The translations under genes were made by a program, and so were the position numbers. Shown piece by piece: positions 18,831 through 27,545 of a DNA stretch of 64,000 bases (positions are counted from its first letter, which is position 1; each line of letters begins with the position of its first letter). Source of the stretch: Solibacillus isronensis (GTDB lineage: Bacteria > Bacillota > Bacilli > Bacillales_A > Planococcaceae); contig NZ_JAMBOC010000001.1 in NCBI RefSeq assembly GCF_023715405.1, positions 682,001-746,000 of the forward strand, read 5' to 3'. The notes below the pieces were generated by a model. The model ran no database searches, was not told the DNA's origin, and worked only from the letters and a program-made list of their open reading frames with translations.

Positions 18831-19253
18831 GTGGAAAATGTTTTAACAAATTTGATTTTAATATCGTCAATTTTTGGACTTGTACTATTTTTTATTAATA
18901 AGTTTTTAAGAAAATGGTTTAACGTTGAAAAGAAAGAATTCTTCTCCTATAACCATGTAAATGAACAACATAAAAAAATTGATTGGGCCATCAGAATTAC
19001 TTTTATTGTTTTTGTGTTATTCGGTTTTTTCATTAATGTTAACCGCGATCCTTCAAAGCACATTTGGTTTTTACAAACGCATATTCTAATGTTTGGTTTT
19101 ATTGTGGTAACTGAACTTGTCAGAATCGTTATGGAGAAGAGATATTCAAAAAACAAAAATGATTACATTTTTACGGCTGTACAATTAGTGGTCATCTCGA
19201 TGTTTTTACTCGCAATGTTTTCGACAGACTTTTTTGGCTTGCTGGCATGGTAG
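18831..19253 (+). CDS. DUF4181-type integral membrane protein
   Basis: 140 residues with four hydrophobic segments and the pattern FFSYNHVNEQHKKIDW followed by a helix, matching DUF4181 proteins of Bacilli. GTG start with TAGGTGG upstream. Function unknown. Starts 26 bases after the GNAT relic. Confidence 0.7.
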   Translation: MENVLTNLILISSIFGLVLFFINKFLRKWFNVEKKEFFSYNHVNEQHKKIDWAIRITFIVFVLFGFFINVNRDPSKHIWFLQTHILMFGFIVVTELVRIVMEKRYSKNKNDYIFTAVQLVVISMFLLAMFSTDFFGLLAW

Positions 19254-19318
19254 TAAGTGCTTGTTATACAAAAGTAACGTATTTTCCGCTTGAAGCTTAT
19301 TAAGGAAAGGAACCACTG

Positions 19319-20011
19319 ATGAAAAAGAAGAAGTTAATAATAGCTGTTATTTTAATCGCTCTTATATGTGCAGGGCTGTTCCAGGTTACGAAACTAAGAA
19401 CATTTCAGTTATTTGGAGGGTTAACCTACCAGGCGGAAACAGGTGAGAAGGTTATTGCTTTAACCTTTGATGACGGTCCGACAAAGAATGTGGATCAGCT
19501 TTTGCCTTTGTTGGATGAATACAAGGCGAAAGCTACGTTTTTCCTTATCGGAAATGAAATTGAGAAACATCCTGAGGAAGCAGTAAAATTAGTTGAAGCA
19601 GGGCATCAAATTGGAAATCATACGTATTCACATAAAAGAATGGTATTAAAATCGCCATCTTTTATTGAAGAGGAAATAGAAAAAACGGATGAGCTCATTC
19701 GAAGTATCGGGTATGAAGGGAAAATTGACTTTCGCCCGCCTTACGGGAAGAAATTCATAGGCTTACCGTATTATTTAAATAAGCATAATAGGGAAACCAT
19801 TATGTGGTCGTTGGATCCGGAAACGTATTATACAAGTGTAGATGAAAAAATCAGTTATGTAATGGAAAACATTAAACCTGGCTCGATTATTTTGCTGCAT
19901 CCAATGTATGATCAAACCGGCGGGACTTTGCAAGTAGTCGAAATGATTTTAAAAGAACTTACGAATGAAGGATATCGCTTTGTCACAGTGGAAGAACTTC
20001 AGGCATTATGA
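19319..20011 (+). CDS. Polysaccharide deacetylase (NodB domain)
   Basis: Secreted or membrane-anchored deacetylase of 230 residues. Residues 5-22 are a signal or anchor helix. NodB motifs in order: TFDDGP (catalytic Asp and metal Asp), HTYSH (metal His pair), RPPYGK and LLHP. Family members remove acetyl groups from peptidoglycan or chitin-like polymers. AAGGAAAGGA precedes the ATG. It sits directly upstream of the ECF sigma gene, behind its own terminator, so a shared cell-envelope theme is plausible. Confidence 0.9.
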   Translation: MKKKKLIIAVILIALICAGLFQVTKLRTFQLFGGLTYQAETGEKVIALTFDDGPTKNVDQLLPLLDEYKAKATFFLIGNEIEKHPEEAVKLVEAGHQIGNHTYSHKRMVLKSPSFIEEEIEKTDELIRSIGYEGKIDFRPPYGKKFIGLPYYLNKHNRETIMWSLDPETYYTSVDEKISYVMENIKPGSIILLHPMYDQTGGTLQVVEMILKELTNEGYRFVTVEELQAL

Positions 20012-20048
20012 TCTCTTTACCATTACAGTAGGAAATAGAATATTATAT

Positions 20049-20094
20049 GGCCTGTATCTATGATTACTCGATCATCAAAGATACAGGCCTTTTT
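20049..20094 (+). terminator. Terminator after polysaccharide deacetylase
   Basis: GGCCTGTATCT pairs with AGATACAGGCC and is followed by five Ts. It separates the deacetylase from the sigma-factor promoter. Confidence 0.9.
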
Positions 20095-20138
20095 AATTTC
20101 AATTATAATTGTACATAAATAAAATATTTTTGGGAATT

Positions 20139-20167
20139 TGAACCTGTATTAAATTGACAATCGTCTA
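20139..20167 (+). promoter_or_regulatory. Candidate ECF-sigma autoregulatory promoter
   Basis: TGAACC at 20139-20144, a 17-base spacer, then CGTCTA at 20162-20167. This resembles the TGAAAC-N16/17-CGTC pattern of Bacillus sigma-X/W/M-type promoters. It lies 40 bases before the start of an ECF sigma gene, as expected for autoregulation. Confidence 0.6.
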
Positions 20168-20206
20168 ATAGCAGAATTGAAATTTAATTGTAAGGGGGGC
20201 AGTACA

Positions 20207-20734
20207 TTGGACAGTGAAGAAAGGGATTATTTATTAGAGAAAATAATGATTGAATATGGGACTGAACTGGTGCGGCTTGCATTTTCCTATGTGAGAGATA
20301 AAGAAACGGCGAAGGACCTTGTTCAAAATACGTTTATTAAATGCTATAACAATCTGGATTCCTATCGATTTGAAGCGCAAATCAAAACATGGCTCTATCG
20401 TATAACGATCAATGAATGCAAGGATTATTTAAAAAGCTGGCATTACAAAATGGTACAGGTTAAAAGTTTTATTAATGAAACAACAAAGGCTGTATTACCC
20501 TCAATAGAAAAAACAGTTATTGATAAATATAAGGATGAAGAAATAAAAGATATCATTCTTTCACTTCCGAAAATCTATCGGGAAGTTGTTTATCTTTATT
20601 ACTACAATTCATTGAACACAGAAGAAATTGCCGGTGTTTTGGATATCTCTGTGAATACTGTGAAAACTCGACTAAGAAGAGCGAAACAACGGTTAGAGCC
20701 GATGATAAAGGAGGCGGAACTAAATGGAAGATAG
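20207..20734 (+). CDS. ECF-family RNA polymerase sigma factor
   Basis: 175-residue sigma-70 family factor with region 2 (ELVRLAFSYVRDKETAKDLVQNTF) and region 4 (LPKIYREVVYLYYYN plus NTEEIAGVLDISVNTVKTRL). No region 3, which marks it as ECF. The TTG at 20207 is preceded by AAGGGGGG and starts at the conserved DSEERDYLL. The 3' end overlaps the next gene by 11 bases, the usual sigma/anti-sigma arrangement. A sigma-type promoter lies just upstream. Confidence 0.92.
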   Translation: MDSEERDYLLEKIMIEYGTELVRLAFSYVRDKETAKDLVQNTFIKCYNNLDSYRFEAQIKTWLYRITINECKDYLKSWHYKMVQVKSFINETTKAVLPSIEKTVIDKYKDEEIKDIILSLPKIYREVVYLYYYNSLNTEEIAGVLDISVNTVKTRLRRAKQRLEPMIKEAELNGR

Positions 20735-21752
20735 ACGATTCAGAGGGAAATTCAATGATATTTCAGATCAGGAATTGAATTTTACGAAAGAGGACCGGAA
20801 TGAAGTATTCGAAAAAATCCATAGCTTACAGAAAAGTAAAATACAAAAAAAATCATTGCTTCTGCCAAGCAAAATGATTCCAGTTACAACGGCTTTATTA
20901 ATTGTTGGTCTCTGTTTATTTTTATTCCTTCCATCAATGCTTCCAGGAACTATAAATGAAGAAATAAACAGCATTAGCTTAAATGAAGAAACGAATCCAA
21001 CAGTTGCAGGCACCACAGGAACAGAAGAGGCAAAAGTGTTAACAACTTTAATTACGGTTAAGTCTGAAAAAATGGATGACCGAATTTACCTCAACCTTTT
21101 ACTTTCATACAGTACAGACAAAAAAATGGTGAAAGTAGTATCGATTCCTTATGATACATATGTCCCCATCGTCGCTCTTAATGATGAGGGGACTACTTTA
21201 AACGAAAAACTGTTATTTGCGTATAATTTTGGGGGCGCTAAAAAAGTGAGAACATTTGTCTCCAATCTTTTTGATATACCGATTGACTATCATACAGTAA
21301 TTGAATTGAGAAGTTTTTCTTCGCTCATTGATTCGATTGGTGGGGTAGAGTATCGTTTGCAGGATGAAATTACTGTAAGAGGGATAACTCAAGGGACAAT
21401 GGAATTTAAAAAAGGCATGAATCATTTAAATGGAGAAGGGATCGTAGCATTAATGATGGCTGCAACAGAGCCGAACAATCTAGATGAAGGGAATCTGTTA
21501 AAGCTGATGGAAGCAGTAGTAGATAAAGCGAAAAATGAAACTTCATCAAATAAGTTAAAAGAATCATTAGTAAATTCACTAAGCGATATACAGTTGTTAG
21601 ATAAGGATATTAGAGCTTTCAAACAAATATCCTTAAGCGGCGGAATGATCGATGATGCAATCACAATTAGTAATACAGAAGGCAAACACATTTACAGGTT
21701 TGATGATCAGTTTTTAAATGAAGTTTCAAAAGAGTTAACTACCTTCAAATAA
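20724..21752 (+). CDS. Membrane protein with anti-sigma-like N-terminus and degenerate LCP domain
   Basis: 342 residues. Residues 1-50 are cytoplasmic and recall short anti-sigma domains (DISDQELNFTKEDRNEVFEKI). Residues 51-71 are one helix. Residues about 105-250 outside align in order with LytR-CpsA-Psr proteins: SIPYDTYVPI, AYNFGGAKKVRTFVSNLF, IPIDYHTVIELRSF, DSIGGVEY and HLNGEG. The catalytic arginine of SIPRDT is Tyr143 here, and the Arg-rich YVRxR and RQ motifs after HLNGE are absent. I infer a non-enzymatic envelope sensor holding the sigma factor. Overlaps the sigma gene by 11 bases. Confidence 0.75.
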   Translation: MEDRRFRGKFNDISDQELNFTKEDRNEVFEKIHSLQKSKIQKKSLLLPSKMIPVTTALLIVGLCLFLFLPSMLPGTINEEINSISLNEETNPTVAGTTGTEEAKVLTTLITVKSEKMDDRIYLNLLLSYSTDKKMVKVVSIPYDTYVPIVALNDEGTTLNEKLLFAYNFGGAKKVRTFVSNLFDIPIDYHTVIELRSFSSLIDSIGGVEYRLQDEITVRGITQGTMEFKKGMNHLNGEGIVALMMAATEPNNLDEGNLLKLMEAVVDKAKNETSSNKLKESLVNSLSDIQLLDKDIRAFKQISLSGGMIDDAITISNTEGKHIYRFDDQFLNEVSKELTTFK

Positions 21753-21967
21753 TTATGAGAGGCTTGATTTTCCCGATTGGAATCGAGTCTTTTAAATTGA
21801 ATGATTTAATCGACTTAAATTCTTCACTTATTTAAGTTCATGCATAATCATGGTATTACGAATAAAATAATCGTCTTACTGAGAAGTTTAATATGAGTAC
21901 TGATTTTTTGCTCTTTTTCGAATATTTATATATTATTAAAACAAAAAAATATTGTTATTGATTCTAT

Positions 21968-21996
21968 TGACGATTTAAATTTAACTTGATATTATT
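21968..21996 (+). promoter_or_regulatory. Sigma-A promoter of the purine permease transcript
   Basis: TTGACG, 17-base spacer, TATTAT. A start near 22003 would place the purine riboswitch at the head of the transcript. The preceding 21753-21967 holds a weak hairpin (about 21759-21793) that may end the sigma operon, and otherwise AT-rich DNA. Confidence 0.65.
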
Positions 21997-22025
21997 CTAC
22001 TATTGTTTTTAGAAAATCTAATATG

Positions 22026-22092
22026 CCTTGTATAAATTCAAGAAGATGGCTTGAAAGTTTCTACCAGCTACCGATAATAGCTGACTACAAGG
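22026..22092 (+). ncRNA. Purine riboswitch aptamer, guanine class
   Basis: P1 is CCTTGTA/TACAAGG. P2 is TTCAAG/CTTGAA closing an L2 loop with AAGATGG. The core TTTCTACC and P3 AGCTACCGATAATAGCT are followed by GACTAC. The C in the GACTAC junction marks guanine/hypoxanthine specificity, since adenine riboswitches have T there. It is followed by an intrinsic terminator and a purine permease gene. Confidence 0.93.
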
Positions 22093-22134
22093 AATGGGAA
22101 TTAAATTCTATTTTTATTCCATTTTGTAGAGAAG

Positions 22135-22164
22135 CTTTGGCCATTCGTGGTCAAAGTTTTTTTT
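22135..22164 (+). terminator. Riboswitch expression-platform terminator
   Basis: CTTTGGCCA and TGGTCAAAG close a TTCG tetraloop and precede eight Ts. An alternative hairpin from AATGGGAAT/ATTCCATT lies between aptamer and terminator. Guanine binding would favour this terminator and shut off the permease. Confidence 0.88.
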
Positions 22165-22217
22165 ATTCTAGGATAATAAATTAATTGCTAACATTACAGC
22201 AACTAGGAGATTACAAC

Positions 22218-23513
22218 ATGAAAAACTTTTTCAAATTTGCAGAACGGGGTACTTCGTATAAAACGGAAACACTTGCTGGGATTACGACCTTCTTATCAAT
22301 TGCTTACATTTTGATCGTCAATCCCATTATCCTTAGTCAATCTGGCATGGATCATGGAGCTGTATTTACTGCAACTGCACTTACTGCAATTATCGGTACA
22401 TTGCTAATGGGCATACTTGCGAACTTCCCGATCGCAATTGCACCGAGTATGGGATTAAACTCATTCTTTACTTTTACAGTTTGTATTGGAATGGGGATTG
22501 ATTGGCAAGTTACTTTAACAGGTGTTTTTGTTGCCGGCATCATCTTTTTGATTTTAAGTTTATTTAAAATTCGCGAAAAAATTATTAACATTATTCCAAG
22601 TGATTTAAAGTTCGCGATTGCTTCAGGGATTGGATTTTTCATCACGTTTGTCGGATTAAAAAACGGTGGCATTATTGTTGGTAATCCAGATACATTTGTG
22701 GCGATTGGCGATTTAACTTCACCGATGACGTTATTAGCAATTCTAGGTATTTTCCTTACAATCATTATGTTAGTAAAAGGTATTAACGGCGGTATTTTCT
22801 ACGCTATGGTCATTACAACAATTGTAGGTATGCTGTTTGGTAAAATTGAAGTACCATCTTCAATCGTTGGTAGTATTCCTAGCCTTGAACCAACATTTGG
22901 TGTTGTGTTTGGTCATTTAGATGAAATTTTTACAGCGGAAATCCTGACAGTTATTTTCACGTTCCTTATTGTCGCTTTCTTTGACACAGCAGGTGCATTA
23001 ATTGGACTAACAAGCCAAGCAGGCATGATGAAAGACAATAAAATTCCGAATATCGGAAAAGGGTTACTTGCCGATTCAGCTGCCGGTGTAATTGGAGCTG
23101 TATTAGGTACATCAACACCTGCAACAAGCGTTGAGTCTTCTGCTGGTATTGCTGTTGGAGGAAAAACCGGCTTTACGTCAGTAGTTATTGCAGCATGTTT
23201 CGTCATTGCATTATTCTTCTCACCACTTGTTAGCGTTATTTCTGTGGAAGTAACATCCGCGGCATTAATTATTGTCGGTGCATTGATGGCTATGGAAATC
23301 CGTCGAATTAACTGGACAAAGTTAGAAATCGTTATTCCGGCATTTTTAATAATTATTATGATGCCACTAACTTCTAGTGTAGTTATTGGGATTGGGTTAG
23401 GCTTTGTACTTTATCCAATTTGCCTAATCGCACAAAAGCGTGCTAAAGAAGTGCATCCGATTATGTATGTGCTTTGCCTGTTATTCCTTTTATACTTTGC
23501 TTTTATCGTATAA
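22218..23513 (+). CDS. pbuG: NCS2-family guanine/hypoxanthine permease
   Basis: 431-residue, 12-14-helix permease of the AzgA/PbuG branch: GTSYKTETLAGITTFLSIAY start, APSMGLNSFFTFTV in helix 3, DTAGALIGL and TPATSVESSAGIAVGGKTG in the substrate region. Imports guanine or hypoxanthine by proton symport. The ATG at 22218 has TAGGAGA upstream. Control by the guanine-class riboswitch at 22026 supports the substrate assignment. Confidence 0.9.
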   Translation: MKNFFKFAERGTSYKTETLAGITTFLSIAYILIVNPIILSQSGMDHGAVFTATALTAIIGTLLMGILANFPIAIAPSMGLNSFFTFTVCIGMGIDWQVTLTGVFVAGIIFLILSLFKIREKIINIIPSDLKFAIASGIGFFITFVGLKNGGIIVGNPDTFVAIGDLTSPMTLLAILGIFLTIIMLVKGINGGIFYAMVITTIVGMLFGKIEVPSSIVGSIPSLEPTFGVVFGHLDEIFTAEILTVIFTFLIVAFFDTAGALIGLTSQAGMMKDNKIPNIGKGLLADSAAGVIGAVLGTSTPATSVESSAGIAVGGKTGFTSVVIAACFVIALFFSPLVSVISVEVTSAALIIVGALMAMEIRRINWTKLEIVIPAFLIIIMMPLTSSVVIGIGLGFVLYPICLIAQKRAKEVHPIMYVLCLLFLLYFAFIV

Positions 23514-23556
23514 ATGAGCTTCATTTACTATAAATAGTTAAATTAAATTAATCAGA

Positions 23557-23594
23557 AAAGACATGGGTTAGTTCAGGCTAACCTATGTCTTTTT
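23557..23594 (+). terminator. Terminator after purine permease
   Basis: AAAAGACAT with GGTTAG pairs with CTAACC and ATGTCTTTTT, a strong stem ending in Ts. Confidence 0.88.
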
Positions 23595-23698
23595 ACTCTT
23601 TGGAAAAAGAAAGCTTTTCTTATAAACAAGTAACATTTGGATAATTATGTTAATCTTTAATTGTTGATTAAAATATGGCGGAAAGGTTGGAGGTAATT

Positions 23699-24259
23699 AT
23701 GAATAAATGGAAAACTTTAAAATCAGAGTATGTACATAAAAGTCCTTTCGGCAATATTCGAAAAGACGAATGCGAGCTTCCAAATGGTATTGTGATAGAT
23801 GATTATTATGTAAACGAATATTCTGATTGGGTAAACGCCGTCGTTATAACTAAGGAAAACGAGATGGTCCTTGTTGAACAGTACCGTTATGCTGGCAATG
23901 AATTTTACCTTGAAGTCCCTGCTGGGAAAATAGAAGAAAATGAAACATACGAGGAAGCAATAATCCGGGAAGTAAGGGAAGAGACCGGTTTTATTTCAGA
24001 AAGCAAGCCTATTCTTTTGGGGGAATTCATGGTTAACCCGGCAACGCAAAATAACAAGGTAATTACTTTTCTCTTGCTAGATGCTTTTAAGGAATTTGAA
24101 CAAGATTTAGACGATACTGAAATTCTTACTATTAAAATAATGGATTTTAATGAAATGACCAGTTTAATTAGGTCAAAACAGATTAACACACAACTGTTCA
24201 CAGCGCATGCCTACACAATGGCTAAAATGTACCTTATGGAAAAACAAGTGACTATCTAA
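23699..24259 (+). CDS. NUDIX hydrolase, ADP-ribose-pyrophosphatase-like
   Basis: 186 residues. The complete NUDIX box reads GKIEENETYEEAIIREVREE followed by TGF, preceded by VLVEQYRYAGNEFYLEVPAG, the ADP-ribose pyrophosphatase signature. It would hydrolyse ADP-ribose or related nucleoside diphosphates in the cytoplasm. The ATG at 23699 follows TTGGAGG; an upstream ATG at 23675 has no RBS. A second NUDIX gene follows 27 bases later. Confidence 0.88.
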   Translation: MNKWKTLKSEYVHKSPFGNIRKDECELPNGIVIDDYYVNEYSDWVNAVVITKENEMVLVEQYRYAGNEFYLEVPAGKIEENETYEEAIIREVREETGFISESKPILLGEFMVNPATQNNKVITFLLLDAFKEFEQDLDDTEILTIKIMDFNEMTSLIRSKQINTQLFTAHAYTMAKMYLMEKQVTI

Positions 24260-24286
24260 ATATATAGAAGAAAATGAGGTGGGGAA

Positions 24287-24772
24287 ATGTCACATGTAAG
24301 AATACGATGTACAGCATTGATCATCGAAAATAATTCGGTACTTTTAGTGGAGTATGATGATAATGGGATACATTACAATTTACCGGGTGGGGGACTTGAA
24401 CCCGGGGAGACAATAATAGAGGGTGTCGCAAGAGAAGTGTTTGAAGAAACTACTGCAGAAGTTGAAGTTGGACCATTAGCATTAATTTATGAGTTTCCCC
24501 CACATAAGCAATCCGGTGATTATGATGAGAATGCCAAACATGGACTACACCTTATTTTTGAATGTACTTTAAAGAATGGTTCGATCCCCAAATTACCCGA
24601 ATATCCAGATCCTAATCAAACGGCGGTGAAATGGATTCCTATAGAAAAATTGGATTCAATCTTGCTGCTGCCTAATATAATACAGCAAATAAAGAACTAT
24701 ATTGATAATAGAAGAAATATTGAATTGATTGAGGATTATCAGTTGGAGAAGCTTTTAAAAGTAAGTCAATAA
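24287..24772 (+). CDS. NUDIX hydrolase
   Basis: 161 residues with NUDIX box GGLEPGETIIEGVAREVFEE followed by TTA instead of the canonical xG; the catalytic REVFEE glutamates are intact. Substrate unknown; the short LVEYDDNGIHYNLPGGG lead is like MutT/YjhB-type enzymes. GAGGTGGGG precedes the ATG. Ends 3 bases before the DUF4279 gene. Confidence 0.85.
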   Translation: MSHVRIRCTALIIENNSVLLVEYDDNGIHYNLPGGGLEPGETIIEGVAREVFEETTAEVEVGPLALIYEFPPHKQSGDYDENAKHGLHLIFECTLKNGSIPKLPEYPDPNQTAVKWIPIEKLDSILLLPNIIQQIKNYIDNRRNIELIEDYQLEKLLKVSQ

Positions 24773-24775
24773 AAA

Positions 24776-25240
24776 ATGTCCTTTGAAATTTATAAGAGTA
24801 TAAAATTGAGGTGTTTTATAATAGAAGATTATTGTTCAGAAACGAGGGCATACTTCACTTTATTTGGAGAGGACTTTCCTTTGGAGGAATTCACTAGAGA
24901 AATAGGAATCATTCCAACAGAAGCTTACAGAAAAGGTGAGGAATGTATTCGAGGTAAAACAAAACATATAAGATTTGAAACTGCATGGGAGTATGGGCTA
25001 GATTATAAAATGACAAACCATCCAGAGGAACAAATTCATACCATTATAAATACACTATATAACTCAATAGATATTATTAAAAAGTATAAAGATAATTACA
25101 ATTTGAAATGTAAATTAGTTACGGTTATTTGTTTTAATTGTCAGCAGACTCGTGAGCTTGTTATGAATAAAAAGGCAATTGAATTTGCCAATCAAGTAAA
25201 TGGGAGATTTGAATTCGATATTTATCATGACAACGATTAG
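24776..25240 (+). CDS. DUF4279-type protein
   Basis: 154 residues at most. The core from about residue 22 reads SETRAYFTLFGEDFPLEEFTREIGIIPTEAYRKGE, the DUF4279 pattern. Function unknown; proteins of this family are often found near polymorphic-toxin immunity genes, but no toxin is seen here. The start is uncertain: the ATG at 24776 directly follows the NUDIX stop and has no clear RBS, and conserved sequence begins later. Confidence 0.65.
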   Translation: MSFEIYKSIKLRCFIIEDYCSETRAYFTLFGEDFPLEEFTREIGIIPTEAYRKGEECIRGKTKHIRFETAWEYGLDYKMTNHPEEQIHTIINTLYNSIDIIKKYKDNYNLKCKLVTVICFNCQQTRELVMNKKAIEFANQVNGRFEFDIYHDND

Positions 25241-25363
25241 AAAGGCGTTTTTAAGGATAGCGTGGATTCCATTTATTGTGTTGAATCGTAATTACTGAAA
25301 CTTTTTTCAACTCGATTCCGTATGAAAGTATAACAAATCGTTTAGTTGGAGAGGGGAAAATAT

Positions 25364-25567
25364 ATGTCTGAAAAAGGCTGTATAAAATGTGGAAGTAAGG
25401 ATGCGAGCAAGAAAGAAGTGGCGATGACTGGTACAGGGTTATCCAAAATGTTTGATGTTCAGCACAATCAGTTTATAGTCGTTTACTGCAATAACTGTGG
25501 ATATTCAGAGTTCTATAATAAAAAATCATCTTCAGCCTCAAATATTTTTGACCTGTTTTTTGGTTAA
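25364..25567 (+). CDS. Small zinc-ribbon protein
   Basis: 67 residues with two Cys pairs, CIKCGSKDA and CNNCGYSEFY, forming one zinc ribbon, as in DUF2082-type putative nucleic-acid-binding proteins. GGAGAGGGG lies upstream of the ATG. Function unknown. Confidence 0.78.
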   Translation: MSEKGCIKCGSKDASKKEVAMTGTGLSKMFDVQHNQFIVVYCNNCGYSEFYNKKSSSASNIFDLFFG

Positions 25568-25643
25568 TAAAAATAAATGTAGTTTTATTATTAGACTTAC
25601 CGAATTCTAAATGAGCGAAAACAGAACTAATGATGTAAATGTC

Positions 25644-25672
25644 TTGCATTTTTTCTTGTGTGGCGTTAAGAT
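25644..25672 (+). promoter_or_regulatory. Sigma-A promoter of glpD
   Basis: TTGCAT, 17-base spacer, TAAGAT, upstream of the glpD leader hairpin. Boxes are moderate matches to consensus. Confidence 0.5.
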
Positions 25673-25701
25673 AAGGTCAAGTTAATAGACCGGTTTGAGT
25701 T

Positions 25702-25765
25702 AAAGAGAGACCTTAAAGAACGCACAAAGCGATATTTGTGTGATGCTTTAAGGTCTCTCTTTTTT
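25702..25765 (+). promoter_or_regulatory. glpD leader terminator, GlpP-type antitermination site
   Basis: AGAGAGACCTTAAAG pairs with CTTTAAGGTCTCTCT, followed by Ts, in the leader between promoter and glpD. In Bacillus, GlpP with glycerol-3-phosphate reads through such a leader terminator. glpP itself lies downstream in this window, which supports the assignment. Confidence 0.82.
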
Positions 25766-25788
25766 GTCTACATTAAGGAGGAATTATT

Positions 25789-27432
25789 ATGTCAACAGCA
25801 TCAGCTTTACAACGATCAGTTATCATTAATGATTTACAGAGCAAAGAATATGACGTTTTAGTTATCGGAGGCGGTATTACAGGTGTGGGAATCGCACTTG
25901 ATGCCATTACACGCGGTTTATCCGTGGCATTAGTTGAAATGCAGGATTTTGCGGCAGGTACGTCAAGTCGCTCAACAAAATTAGTGCATGGCGGTTTACG
26001 CTATTTAAAACAATTTGAAATTAAAGAAGTAGCCGAATTGGGAAAAGAACGGGCAATCGTTTATGAAAATGGACCGCATGTAACGACACCGGTATGGATG
26101 TTATTACCGTTCCATAAAGGTGGTACATTTGGTAAATTCTCTACATCTGTTGGTTTACGTGTGTACGATTTCCTGGCGGGGGTAAAAAAGTCAGAACGCC
26201 GTTACATGTTAAATAGTGCGCAAACATTGGAAAAAGAACCGTTAGTTAAGCAAGCCGATTTATTAGGCGGCGGTGTTTATGTTGAATACCGGACTGATGA
26301 TGCACGATTAACAATTGAAGTTGCAAAAGTCGCGATTGAAAAAGGTGCCGTTTTAGCGAACTACACGAAAGCTTCAGGCTTTTTATATAATGATGCGAAA
26401 AAAATTATCGGCATTGAAGCGACAGATCTACTATCTGACGAAATAATTCAGATACAGGCGAAAAAAGTTGTGAATGCAGCGGGCCCATGGGTCGATGATG
26501 TACGTAGCATTGAAGGTAAAACAAGCGGAAAACACTTAATCTTATCAAAAGGTGTGCACATCGTATTTGATGAATCGAAGTTCCCGCTAAAGCAGGCGGT
26601 TTATTTTGATACACCGGATGGCCGTATGGTTTTTGCGATTCCGCGTAACGGTAAAACGTATGTTGGTACGACTGATACGTTTTATGAAGGTGATCCGCGT
26701 AATATGGATATCGAACAATCCGATCGCGATTACATTATGAACGCCATTCACTATATGTTCCCAAATGTAAAAGTGACGGATGCGGATATTGAATCAAGCT
26801 GGGCTGGTGTACGTCCGTTAATTCATGAAGAAGGAAAAGGACCATCAGAAATTTCCCGTCATGATGAAGTTTGGGAATCGGCTTCAGGCTTAGTTACAAT
26901 TGCGGGCGGTAAATTAACAGGCTATCGTAAAATGGCGGAAGCAGTTGTAAATAAAATTTCAGCGAGCCTAAAAGCAGAATTTGGTGTAGAGAGCAAACCT
27001 TGTATTACAAAAAACATCGCGATTTCTGGTGGTGAAGTAGGCGGCTCAAAACATATCCAAACGTTTATTTCAAAAAAGACAGAGTTAGGTGTGAAAGCGG
27101 GCCTAACAAAAGAAGAAGCGGCGTATTTGGCTCAGCATTACGGCTCGAATGTTGAAAAAGTATTTAGCTACGTGGCGAAAGCAAACGACACAATGCCTAA
27201 AGCTTTATTTGCACAACTCCAATATGGCATCGAGCATGAGCTTGTAACGACACCTGTCGATTTCTTTGTGCGCCGTACTGGTAATATGTTCTTTAATATC
27301 GCATCGGTATTGGCACATAAGGATACAGTCATTACACATATGGCTCGGGAGTTAAATTGGACAGATGCCCAATTAGCGGAGTTTACAGAACTGTTAAACA
27401 TTGAAATTAAGCGTGCAACAACCGCAAAATAA
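25789..27432 (+). CDS. glpD: Aerobic glycerol-3-phosphate dehydrogenase
   Basis: FAD-dependent, membrane-associated enzyme that oxidises glycerol-3-phosphate to dihydroxyacetone phosphate and passes electrons to menaquinone. 547 residues; the FAD dinucleotide motif is [15 protein letters not shown] at about residues 25-39, followed by [17 protein letters not shown], and WAGVRPLI and [15 protein letters not shown] near the C-terminus. AAGGAGGAA precedes the ATG. Controlled by its own promoter and the GlpP-type leader. Confidence 0.97.
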   Translation: MSTASALQRSVIINDLQSKEYDVLVIGGGITGVGIALDAITRGLSVALVEMQDFAAGTSSRSTKLVHGGLRYLKQFEIKEVAELGKERAIVYENGPHVTTPVWMLLPFHKGGTFGKFSTSVGLRVYDFLAGVKKSERRYMLNSAQTLEKEPLVKQADLLGGGVYVEYRTDDARLTIEVAKVAIEKGAVLANYTKASGFLYNDAKKIIGIEATDLLSDEIIQIQAKKVVNAAGPWVDDVRSIEGKTSGKHLILSKGVHIVFDESKFPLKQAVYFDTPDGRMVFAIPRNGKTYVGTTDTFYEGDPRNMDIEQSDRDYIMNAIHYMFPNVKVTDADIESSWAGVRPLIHEEGKGPSEISRHDEVWESASGLVTIAGGKLTGYRKMAEAVVNKISASLKAEFGVESKPCITKNIAISGGEVGGSKHIQTFISKKTELGVKAGLTKEEAAYLAQHYGSNVEKVFSYVAKANDTMPKALFAQLQYGIEHELVTTPVDFFVRRTGNMFFNIASVLAHKDTVITHMARELNWTDAQLAEFTELLNIEIKRATTAK

Positions 27433-27458
27433 TGTAAAATAATATTGTGATATAATTT

Positions 27459-27507
27459 TGGCTCATCGAATGCGTGGGAGATTTGAATTAACGCACCCGA
27501 TGAGCCA
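27459..27507 (+). other. Stem-loop between glpD and glpP
   Basis: TGGCTCATCG pairs perfectly with CGATGAGCCA; an inner GCGT/ACGC extends it. No T-run follows, so it is not a standard terminator. A TGATATAAT extended -10-like box lies just before it. It may be a 3' stabiliser for glpD mRNA or an element in the glpP leader. Confidence 0.5.
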
Positions 27508-27545
27508 TATTAATATAAACAGATTTCTAAATTTAGGAGGATGTT

